From contig JAFMSR010000017.1 of NCBI GenBank assembly GCA_022818135.1, positions 5,554,291-5,618,290 on the forward strand: a stretch of DNA of 64,000 bases, in the 5' to 3' direction. Origin of the DNA: Saxidomus purpurata. Its lineage: Eukaryota; Mollusca; Bivalvia; Venerida; Veneridae. The position numbers and the translations under genes are program-made. Under the pieces are notes generated by a model. That model searched no databases. It worked only from the letters and a program-made list of their open reading frames with translations, and was not told where the DNA came from. Shown here piece by piece: positions 33,003-43,439 of the stretch (positions are counted from its first letter, which is position 1; each line of letters starts with the position of its first letter).

Positions 33003-34914
33003 GAGAGATTAGAATTATATCGTCGTCTTTCGACGGACTGTATAAAAACTCACTTGCTGGATTACATAATTTAAGAGTTGTAAACTTCACAGGATGTGCA
33101 TACCTTGAGATATCATACATAACTAAAGCCATAACTGGCGATAACACATTACCTAATCTTGAAGTTCTTTCAATGACGTATATAAGTGTATCCACAAGCG
33201 TAGACTTCAACGAAGCTTTCTTTAATGCTTTAGCCAAAAAACCTATAACATTACTTGATATTCATCGAATATAGTGAAGATTACCAACCTCCGATACATG
33301 AAAGGAATTGTAGATACCATACATTATTTAAATTTATCAAGAACAAAATGGTCTGAAGGATTCTTTCAGTATAGAGATAAATCTGTAAATTTTAACAATC
33401 TTATACTATTAAATGTCAGTTTTTCAATTCTGCCTATGAGCTTCCTGTCGAGTTTGAGATACGTGCCACTTATGTTAGGACACTCTCTCAACCTGACTGT
33501 AGAATATCTAACAGCGGTATCTAATGTCAAAACAGTCGTTGTGTCTGGCATCAATAATCAACAGAACGCAGTCCAAGCACAGATATATAACCTCACAGTC
33601 TATCTCGAAGAATCAAAATATTCAGACTGGTTACTGAAAAACTTGATAACGAAATATAACAATCTGAAGTATCTGGATATAACATTCCCATGCACGAAAT
33701 CAAATCTAGAACGTTTAGACTTTTCTTTTAATGTTATTGAATTCCTTCAACCTAAATTCTGTCCTTGTTGTAAAATTCTTACAGCAATCAATTTGTCAAA
33801 TAACAGACTCTATAAAATGCTTGAAAATAATTACACACTGTTTGTTCAGCTTGTACGTTCATATCCAAATCTCCGCAGATTAGGGCTTTCTTCTAATCGC
33901 CTGACAACAATTCCTGAGGGAATGTTTAACATAAGTTATTATTTGGAAGAGATAGATTTGTCGGGCAACCTCCTCGTTCAGGTTATATTTGGTCTCGAGA
34001 ATTTAGGAAGGAAAGCTAAAAATTCTGAACTTAAAGAATAACAGGATTTCAATTTTTGACGACGAAACACAGTTGAACTTAAGATCTTTTTTTGTTTCCA
34101 ACAAAACGGAGCAAAATGTCTCAAGAATTGTGCAGTTGAACAACAATCCAGTTTTTGCGCAGAATGCCACACTCTGTCATCAGTAAATTGGCTTTTGGAA
34201 ACTTTGATCGCGGATGACTTGGTATGTAAAGATCCTGAAGGAGTTACAGTTCCTGTAGACCAGTTCGCTGCAAACGCGGTACAAATCGAATGTGACAAAC
34301 AAGCGCGAGCAAGAAACATTATACTTCTTTCAACATTAGTTCCTGTGTGGTCGATTGCACTTATAGCCATCATAATGTTTAAATGGTGGAGATACAAAAA
34401 CCAAAGACTTTACAAGAGAAACATGGATGAAAAGGTTAGGCAAATAAGACAGAATGAACTCGAAACAAACTTCGTGGTTTTTCTATCTTTCAGTAGTTAC
34501 GATTACGATTTTTTGAACAACTATGTCTACAGACCACTGAAGCGACATTTACAACAAAAAACCGGAACAGACAGAGATCTGATATGTATCGGGGACAAGA
34601 ACTTCCAACTAAGAAAACTAATCAATGATGAAATGGTTCTATCTCTTCAACAGTCTGCAGTTGTTTTGTTACTTCTCTCCCGTAACTTTTGTGACAGCGA
34701 GTTCTGCAGAATGGAGTTTGACCATGCTCTTTATATGAAAATGCCAATTATTCTAATGGTAAAGGAAAACGTAGAAGAAAGTAGAATGGTTCCTAGCTTG
34801 CAGGAACTCTTGAAGAGAAATACGCGGATTCTATGGGAAAAACAAGGAGATACATTTCAGCTTAAGACGTCATTGGAAAATGTATGTAATTCAATTTTAG
34901 AACTTGTCAATTAA
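33003..34914 (+). pseudogene. Toll-like receptor pseudogene (right-arm copy)
   Basis: Counterpart of the intact receptor at 2636-4870. Breaks relative to it: the start codon, signal peptide and about the first 110 codons are deleted behind the Tigger insertion; a 1-base deletion near 33270 creates TAG; a 4-base insertion near 34011; and a 1-base deletion near 34155. From 34195 to 34914 the frame is open for 239 codons and still covers the LRRCT end, membrane span and a complete TIR domain (RKLIND replaces RPINDE beside the BB loop). Without a signal peptide it should not make a receptor; a TIR-only product cannot be excluded but has no evident promoter. Confidence 0.9.
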
Positions 34915-36971
34915 GAAGACTATTGTTTTTGGAAAACAAAAAACTGTTTTGGTCTTTTACCGTTCATTTGGTATTCATTCCTTATACTGACAAGGTAAAT
35001 ATCAATTCACAGGGACAACATTTTAGTGCAAAACATTTAGACTTACGAATATTAACTCATACAAACTAAAATGATTTGTGTGTGTTGTAAATTACAAATC
35101 AACTATGCTATTTCAAGAGCACATGCCTTCGAAATACTTTGATTTTATTCCATTTTAATGACTTTCGGAGATGTACGCTAAACATTTCAAACCCGCTATG
35201 GGGCTCCTAATGTTTTCAATATATATTTTGTGTCACTGGTATACATTGTATATATCCAGAATACGAACTGTAAGTAAAGGAGGCCATTAACAATGAATCA
35301 GTTAAGAGTTAGTTTTCAAGTAGCATTCACCCTCTTAACCGTCTACTGTCATTGTGTGAAACATCTACGTTATACAAAATACAGCCCAAACAGGCATAGC
35401 TATAGTACGTGGAGAATGTACTTTCTCTTTGCATTCTCTATCACTGTCTGATCTTTTAAAATCCCAGGATCACTTTGAATTTACTGATATGATAATAGTA
35501 AAATAAGTTTATTGATAGTTTAATGATAAAACAATGTTCTATTCACTCTAAAACAATGTTGACATATGCCTTTCTTTCGTATTCAAGTCGTTTCTTCAAG
35601 TGAAAGAGTTGTCAGAAAGCCTTTCTTATTTTTGCAATATCATTGATAAAATACCGCGCTATGCTTTTAAGTACTTATCGATTTAAAAAGCTAAGTTAGG
35701 AATGTTTTGGTACCAATAAAGGCTATTTTAGACAGGAAGACAAAATAAAATGAGAGCTACTTGTAGATATGATCCTGGGACTTTAAGGAATTCCCTTCGT
35801 TAATTTCGAGGTATGCATCAGAGGAGAATATCAAAGAATTAATGCAAAGGAGAGACACATACCATTTTGCTTTGTGGGACATTTTTTATTAGAAACAGCA
35901 CAAATCACAAAATATCAGATTCTTACAAGTAAGTGAAACAATAAAAACACAAATTGAAAGACTCGATCAAAAACTTTCACTTTAGAAATGGATTTGTATT
36001 ATAGTTATCTTCAAAATCTGAGATCTTTTATAAACACTATGTTAAGTTAATGTTTAATGATTCAACTCGTTTTTGTATATGTGAATGTTTGACACTGAAT
36101 AAAATGGCATTGAACTAAGCTATTGTAACATTTTTCATGTGCATGTACCGTTTCCAACCGAAAGTTATACATCGAAATAGAATAGCTTGAATTGCAAAAT
36201 AACGTAGTTATTACAATAAATAGAAAGGAATCATTACCAGAACAGATACGAGAACTTACAGTGAACACACCTACGGACACCGACTGACGTATGATACTGA
36301 CTATCTGATACTAAACACAAACAGTACTGAAACGCATTTAATTTGGGCTATATCTTCTTTTTAATGTTATTTATAATCAGACTGTCAAATGCAGACGAGT
36401 AGTACCGGAGCGGCAGTTTGATGTAAAGAGTCGAATTCGGATTTAAATAGGGTCTCGGTATTCTGTTCTCCCATTCACATGGAAACAGTGACCGAGATCC
36501 ATTTATCAAACGTTGTTATACACTTTCTTTTGCCACCGCTTTAAAATATGATTTAGCTGGAACTTAACTTTCGAATTCGGATATAACAAACAATATGTCA
36601 AGGATTGTTCTCTTATAAGACATCTTGACTAAGGTTTTATATGGAAACATTTAAACGTACAAATTCTGTCAAACTATTTATAGGATTTAGGACGAAATAG
36701 AAGTACCTCAGTAGTAAAGTTACAAATTAAGAATATAAATTTGTGTTATTGTTTCGATATCCCTCTTGGGCTTTCAAAGATTTGGACGAACGGTACTGCC
36801 GCCATGGTGTATTTCAGGACTTTGATCCCTACATTGACCTTCATCATAAAACTTCAGACCTTGGCTTTGTCCATCGCACAGCCACACATGATCATTTAGC
36901 CAAAGGTAATATTTGTTTAAAATAATGAAATACTCTTGCAAAGGACGACGTTGGTAACATCATGATAATAT
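34915..36971. other. 3-prime flank of TLR pseudogene
   Basis: Non-coding sequence matching 300-2635 in the left arm. No gene. Confidence 0.55.
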
Positions 36972-37330
36972 GTATAGGATATCGACCGAGTACGAGGTCT
37001 TTGTAGGAAAGACCTGTTCACGGGTTGTATGTAACAATGAGAGCGCTTAGCGCTCGGTCATTCATTCGTTGCGTTCGGTCATTCATTCATTCATTCATTG
37101 ACGGCCCATGTCTTTTTAAGATGTTCTAAAGCAGTCTCGTGTACATAGACATTTTTGTTGATTCAATTGGGTCACGGTAAACAGGTCAAGGTCTTAAATT
37201 GTTTAAGCGGCCGGATACTTTCGTCTGGAGAACACAGACGAAATTTTAAAATATATCCGGATACTAAGTGATCACTTAACATGCTAAATAATTTAAACGA
37301 ATGTCTTTAATTATAGTAAGTTATAATAAT

Positions 37331-37493
37331 AAGAATTGAATGGATTTTTTCTGCATTTCATCGAGTAAAATTATGAACTATCAGAAGTTTTACACCTAAT
37401 TTTAATATGAACACCTTCTTTATGCAAATTAGGTGTAACACTTCAAACAGTACATACGTCGATGAAATGCAGAAAAAAACACATTCAATTCTT
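37331..37493. repeat. Foldback element with AAGAATTGAATG ends
   Basis: Inverted-repeat arms of about 60-70 bp (shared CTGCATTTCATCGA and ACACCTAATTT blocks) around a short centre. Typical miniature element without coding sequence. Confidence 0.72.
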
Positions 37494-37663
37494 AAAGGTA
37501 CGTCTATTACGCTCAAACTAGAATATATTAAAAACGTACTGGGTCTATTGTGTTTTTGTTTCTTTTTTCTGTGATATACTCTCAGACCTACGATTTTGCT
37601 GTAAAAATACACCTTTATATCAGAATTATTTCTTTATGCACAAGTAGGTGTTTGATATGGGTC

Positions 37664-37825
37664 AATATCTTTTTGAAAGATCTGCATTAAGAATGAAAAG
37701 CTCGTGCACAGGTCTATCTTTGCCCGTGGTCAGGTCTGGGTAGAAAAATTTCAGACCTGTCCACGTGCAAAGATAAACCTGCGCACGAGCTTTTCATTCT
37801 TAATGCAGGTCTTTCAAAAATATAT
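37664..37825. repeat. Foldback element with nested hairpin
   Basis: Arms of about 65 bp match through CTGCATTAAGAATGAAAAGC and CTCGTGCACAGGT; the centre forms a second hairpin from CAGGTCTG and CAGACCTG. Strong hairpin-forming DNA. Confidence 0.75.
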
Positions 37826-38039
37826 GGACCTTTACCAAACAAAGGAGTAGGTGTGTAATTATTGTTGATGTGCCAATAAACTTAAATTGAACTGAATTGA
37901 ATTGTTCATGTTAATAGCCTAACCTCTAAAACGATGTTGGATTCTCACAAATGATATTCCGGCTGTACAGCTGACGTCATAACCGCTACATGTACCTCAT
38001 TGGTTGTTGCTCTAATCAACTCAAGTATGACGAAGGCCT

Positions 38040-39195
38040 CTTCTGATCAGTTTGTTATCCGTTGCAAAAATAGAACCAAAGTTTGTAAAGGACTGAAATA
38101 ATACTTGACATATTCCATCACCGTGGAGATTACATATTTGGGCATATATTTTTGGTGGATATAGCATTAGCCTTGAATAATTATGTTCATTGTTGAAGCG
38201 GTAAAACGGCAGTATTACTAGTAAATCCCTTTTAATGACTACACTCCAGCTTGTTAGCAAATCAGTATTTTGTGAACGAAACGTTATGCCTATGTAGTAT
38301 TCTTATATAAATGCATTCAAGCACTTGTTAAGCCCAACTTATTTTGTCATGTCCAAATACTACTAAAACACATTTCGCCTAAGTTACCTGGTACATGTTG
38401 GTTTTGTCTTAGATGATACAATACAGATACCCAGAATACCCCTAGCACGTGATTTGTTTTTATTGTGTCAAGAACTGTCTAAAAGTGCACCAGACATTTA
38501 ACAACAGTATTCGTCACAAATGTTGAGTCTTCAGTAAGTTAAACAAACTTCCAGATGTTCATGTCATGACTCATAGCCAACCACTGACACTGATGTGGAG
38601 TGGATAGAAAATACAGTCAAACTTTACCAAAACAGTCCGCCAAGGGATACTAAAAGTATTTATTAAGCTTTTGCTAAACTGAGATTTGTCAACTTATAAA
38701 AGTGCCTGTTCAACAAGGCTGTGCTAAAGAAAACTATATACCCAGTTTTTACACTACTAACAGCAAAGGGTTCTTTTGAGGTCATCCATGTAGTCTTTTA
38801 CATGGTATGCCTTTGTCGATATTTGTTCAGTAGATATTCAGTTGATACTCCTTTAAACAATTAGCGGGTCTAATCTTATTGATTGTTGAACAAGTCAATT
38901 TCAGAAATTTTAGTGAGGTAAAAGCTGAAACGTGTCGACTTAAACAGCCTGTACTGTATTCCTATAATATAACACGGATAAGTTACTAAATAAATTTGTC
39001 AACCTTTTCTTGTAGAATAAGGAAAAACTCATAAGGGTCCTTGAAGTGTGAACAAAAATGTCAAATGCAGCACTTTCACTAAAGCTACTTCAAATAGACA
39101 ACAGAAAGATGTTTCATATGGCACTTCATAGTTAAGCTCACTCATTTTACAGTGAAAAGCAAATAACAATAATTTAAAATATCAAAAACAAAAAT
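38040..39195. other. Upstream region of tandem TLR gene
   Basis: Diverged copy of the 5-prime flank found at 4871-5832. It presumably holds the promoter of the receptor at 39196, but I see no defined motif. No other gene. Confidence 0.5.
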
Positions 39196-41424
39196 ATGGA
39201 TGCTTTAATTTCTCTCATATTTATAATTATAACAAACTGTGTTCTTGGAAATTCTGAAGTGACTTTTCCAGAAGCAGGCTGCAATCAAAACAAACACACC
39301 GTACACTGTGCTATAATTCCTACAGATATACCTGATAATGTTACCCATGTTGTGTTACATGAAGTGCAAAACATCAGACTACTTACTTATAATTATTTGG
39401 ATGGAACAAACTGGGAAAAGATCAAATACATGGAATTGTATGACACTGGCAGTGTGAACAGTGGTAAATCTTTATGGGGAATTGCACCATTTGCTATGAT
39501 GGATCTTACGTCTTTGGAAGAGCTTAAAATTATTTCGGTGTCTTTCAGAAGACTGTATTATGACTCATTTGCTGGATTAGATAACTTAAGAGTTCTAAAC
39601 TTCACAGGTTGTGAATACCTTGAGATATCATACATAACTAAAGCCATAACTGGCGATAACACATTACCTAATCTTGAAGTTCTTTCGATGACGCATCTAA
39701 GTCTGATGAGAAGCGTAGACTTCAACAAAGCTTTCTTTAACGCTTTGGCCAAAAAACCTATAAAATTACTTGATATTCATCGAATGGAAGTGAAGATTAC
39801 CAACCTCAAATACATGAAAGGAATTGTAGATACCTTACAGTACTTAAATTTATCAAGAACAAAATGGTCTGAAGGTTTAGTATTCACCATTTCATCTCTA
39901 CTGTTTGATAATCTTAAACTATTAAATGTCAGTTTTTCAGTTCTGCCTATGGGCTTCCTGTCTTGGGTGAATTACGTGCCACTTCTGTCAGAACGTACTC
40001 TCAACCTGACTGTACGATATTATACATCGATTTCAAATGTCGAAACAATTGATGTGTCTGGCATCAATAGTCAGCAGAACGCAGTTCAAGCACAGATATA
40101 TAACCTCACAGTCTATCTCACAGATTCAAACTATTCAGACTGGTTACTGAAAAACTTGATAATGAAATATAACAATCTGAAGTATCTGGATATAACATTC
40201 CCATGCACGAAATCAAATTTTGAAAGTTTTGACTTGTCCTTTAATGTTATTGAATTTCTGCAACCAAACTTCTGTCCTTGTTGTAAAAAACTTACATCAA
40301 TCAATTTGTCAAATAACAAATTGTATAAAATGCTTGAAAATAATTACACTCTGTTTGTTCAGCTGGTACGTTCATATCCAAATCTCCGCAGATTAGGACT
40401 TTCTTCTAATCGCCTGACTACAATTCCTGAGGGAATGTTTAACATAAGTTATTATCTGGAAGAGATAGATTTGTCGGACAACCTCCTCGTTCAGGTTATA
40501 TTTGGTGTCGAGAATTTAGGAAGGCTAAAAATGCTGAACTTAAAGAATAACAGGATTTCAATTTTTGACGACGAAACACAGTTGAACCTTAGATCTCTGT
40601 TTGTTTCCAACAAAACGGAACAAAATGTCTCAAGAATTGTGCAGTTGAACAACAATCCAGTTTCTTGCGCAGAATGCCACACTCTGTCATCAGTAAATTG
40701 GCTTTTGGAAACTTTGATCGCGGATGAAATGGTATGTAAAAATCCTGAAGGAGTAACAGTTCCTGTAGACCAGTTCGCTGCAAACGCGGTACAAATCGAA
40801 TGTGACAAACCAGCTCGAACAAGAAACATTATACTTCTTTCAACATTAGTTCCTGTGTGGTCAATTGCACTTATAGCCATCATAATGTTTAAATGGTGGA
40901 GATACAAAAAACAGAGACTTTACAAGAAAAACATGGACGAGAAGGTTAGGCAAATAAGACAGAATGAACTCGAAACAGAATTCGTAGTTTTTCTGTCCTT
41001 CAGTAGTTACGATTACGATTTTTTGAACAACTATGTCTACAGACCACTGAAGCGACATTTACAACTAAACACCGAAACAGACAGAGATCTGATATGTATC
41101 GGGGACAAGAACTTCCAACTAGGAAGACCAATCAATGATGAAATGGTTCTATCTCTTCAACAGTCTGCAGTTGTTTTGTTACTTCTGTCCCGTAACTTTT
41201 GTGACAGCGAGTTCTGCAGAATGGAGTTTGACCATGCTCTTTATATGAAAAAGCCAATTATTCTAATGGTAAAGGAAAACGTAGAAGAAAGTAGAATGGT
41301 TCCCAGCCTGCAGGAACTATTTAAGAGAAATACGCGGATTCTATGGGAAAAACAAGGAGATACATTTCAGCTTAAGACGTCATGGGAAAATGTATGTAAT
41401 TCGATTTTAGAACTTGTCAAATAA
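39196..41424 (+). CDS. Toll-like receptor, intact tandem paralogue
   Basis: Single-exon Toll-family receptor of 742 residues with the same plan as the 744-residue receptor at 2636-4870: ATG plus signal peptide (about 1-19), LRRNT, leucine-rich repeats, LRRCT, one membrane span (about 544-566) and a C-terminal TIR domain (about 596-742). The C-terminal half is nearly identical to the other copies, while the N-terminal LRR region differs strongly (for example around residues 80-135 and 225-270). This gradient fits sequence exchange over the TIR end or diversifying selection on the ligand-facing part. The BB loop again reads GDKNFQLGRP without the usual proline. It lies just outside the right arm; its left-arm partner, if any, is beyond the window. 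Confidence 0.93.
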   Translation: MDALISLIFIIITNCVLGNSEVTFPEAGCNQNKHTVHCAIIPTDIPDNVTHVVLHEVQNIRLLTYNYLDGTNWEKIKYMELYDTGSVNSGKSLWGIAPFAMMDLTSLEELKIISVSFRRLYYDSFAGLDNLRVLNFTGCEYLEISYITKAITGDNTLPNLEVLSMTHLSLMRSVDFNKAFFNALAKKPIKLLDIHRMEVKITNLKYMKGIVDTLQYLNLSRTKWSEGLVFTISSLLFDNLKLLNVSFSVLPMGFLSWVNYVPLLSERTLNLTVRYYTSISNVETIDVSGINSQQNAVQAQIYNLTVYLTDSNYSDWLLKNLIMKYNNLKYLDITFPCTKSNFESFDLSFNVIEFLQPNFCPCCKKLTSINLSNNKLYKMLENNYTLFVQLVRSYPNLRRLGLSSNRLTTIPEGMFNISYYLEEIDLSDNLLVQVIFGVENLGRLKMLNLKNNRISIFDDETQLNLRSLFVSNKTEQNVSRIVQLNNNPVSCAECHTLSSVNWLLETLIADEMVCKNPEGVTVPVDQFAANAVQIECDKPARTRNIILLSTLVPVWSIALIAIIMFKWWRYKKQRLYKKNMDEKVRQIRQNELETEFVVFLSFSSYDYDFLNNYVYRPLKRHLQLNTETDRDLICIGDKNFQLGRPINDEMVLSLQQSAVVLLLLSRNFCDSEFCRMEFDHALYMKKPIILMVKENVEESRMVPSLQELFKRNTRILWEKQGDTFQLKTSWENVCNSILELVK

Positions 41425-43439
41425 GAAGACTATTGTTTTTGGAAAATAAAAAACTGTTTTGGTCTTTTACCATTAGATATTCATTCCTTATACTAAAAAG
41501 GTAAATATCAAGTTCACAGGGATAATAATTTAGTGAAAACACACTAAGACTTCCAAATATGAACTCGTACAAACTTAAAGTATTTATATGTGTTGTAAAT
41601 TACAAATCAACTATGCTATTTCAAGAGCACATGCCTTCGAAATACTTTAATTTTATTCCGGTTTAATGACTTTCGAAGATATGCACTAAACATTTCAAAC
41701 TGACCGGGTATTGGACTCCTTTGATATTTATTTAGCTAAAGATTATTAAAATGTTTTCAATATATATATATTTGTGTCATGTGTGGTATATCCAGAAAAC
41801 AAAACGTATGTAAGGTGGTTATTTACACTGAATCAACTAAGAGTTAGTGTTCAAGTAGCATTCATCCTCTTAATCGTGCACTGCAATTGTATGAAACATC
41901 TACGTTTAACTTATAGAAATAAAAAAGATATTACTTTACAGTCCGAACAGGCATAGCTCTAGTTCAAGGAGAATGTACTTTGTCTCTGCATTCTCTATCA
42001 CTGTCTGCACTTTTAAAGTCCAAGGATCACTTTGAATTTACTAATATGATAATAGTAAAATTGATTTATTGATAGTTTAATGGTAGAACAATGTTGACAT
42101 ATGCCTTTCTTCAAGTGAAAGAGCTGTCAGAAAGCCTTTTTTATTTTTGTGCAATATCATTGAAAAAATATCGCGCTTAGCTTTTAATAAGTACTTATCG
42201 ATTTAAAAAGCAAAGTTAGGAATGATTTTGGTACAATAATGTAGATGTGATCCTGTGACTTTAATGAATTCCCTTCGTTAATTTTGAGGTATGCATCAGA
42301 GGTGAATCGGTGGAAAGCAACATACCCTTTTGCGGGACTTATATTATTTATTAGAGACAGCACCAATAGCGAAATACGATATGCTTACTAAGTGGAACAA
42401 TAACAACACAATAAAATGACTCGATCCAAAACTTTCACTTTTAGAAATGAATTTGTAATATTATTGTTATCGTCAAATTTTCGATTTTTTGTTATAAACA
42501 CTATATTAAGTTGTTGTTTAATAATTCAAGTTTTTTTGTAAGTTTGTGAATGTTTGACACTGAATAAAATGACTCGGAACTAAGCTATTATAGTAACAGT
42601 TTTCATGTACATGTACCGATTCAAACCGGAAGTTATACATCAAAATAGAATAGCTTGGTTTGCAAAATAACATAGTTATTACTATAGATACAAAGGAATC
42701 GTTACCAGAATCGATACCAGAACTATATAGTGAACACACAACGAATTGAACAATTAATACCAATGAAGGTGATGTGTTTAAGAAATGATATTTGTTTTTA
42801 CGGTGTTCAACATCTAATAAAACACGATTTGGTGTTATGATACCCAGTAATAAACCACGAAGGCCGTAAGCCTGTATTGTTTATAACTTAGCAGGCCAAC
42901 GACAAAAAAGTTGTTTATAAGACGATGAACACCGTTAAAACGGATATTATTTAGTTTTTCACATTACTACATGTCCCTTTTTTTAAATGATAATAAATGT
43001 TACGTGCTATGTTTGACGTGGACATTGATAAGTGCGTCAATTATTGCAATATGACGTAACTAATAACGTAGTAACGGCTCACACGCCATAATTTAGGTTA
43101 TTACAGATTTAAAAACAATTGGCTTCATTTTTTGTTTAACTGACAAACAAAATATGTCATGTAAGAATATTAGTTAATGAAGATATGAAACAAGTCATTG
43201 CTTTTTGTAATAAAGCAAGTATGCTACACAAATGTCACATTTTAAGTATATCATTTGCATGATCGGCGTAAGAACTTCCCTATATACATGCATATGCTAT
43301 CCTTAACTGCTGGTACCATGCTTCTTATAATATGTACTTATCTACTTGTGTATGTTCATGCATCTATGGATTTAGCAGGACATAGACCATCAAATAAAAT
43401 GATAAAGACTTATCCAATGTGTTGCATTTTTGTATGAAT
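41425..43439. other. 3-prime flank of tandem TLR, non-coding
   Basis: To about 42760 this matches the flanks of the other two receptors. About 42795-42945 is a small foldback with ends TTTTACGGTGTTCA, a likely MITE. The remainder to the LINE is AT-rich with no gene seen. Confidence 0.5.

Larger units (their letters stand above)
36972..37857. mobile_element. MITE cluster inserted in right arm only
   Basis: About 886 bp absent from the matching left-arm site (near position 305). It contains a CATT simple repeat (about 37065-37100) and two separate foldbacks, 37331-37493 and 37664-37825. No transposase frame is visible. Confidence 0.68.

Noticed and set aside
36743..36925. 60-codon frame in the right-arm flank
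   Set aside because: Overlaps TLR-flank sequence whose left-arm and tandem copies do not keep the frame.
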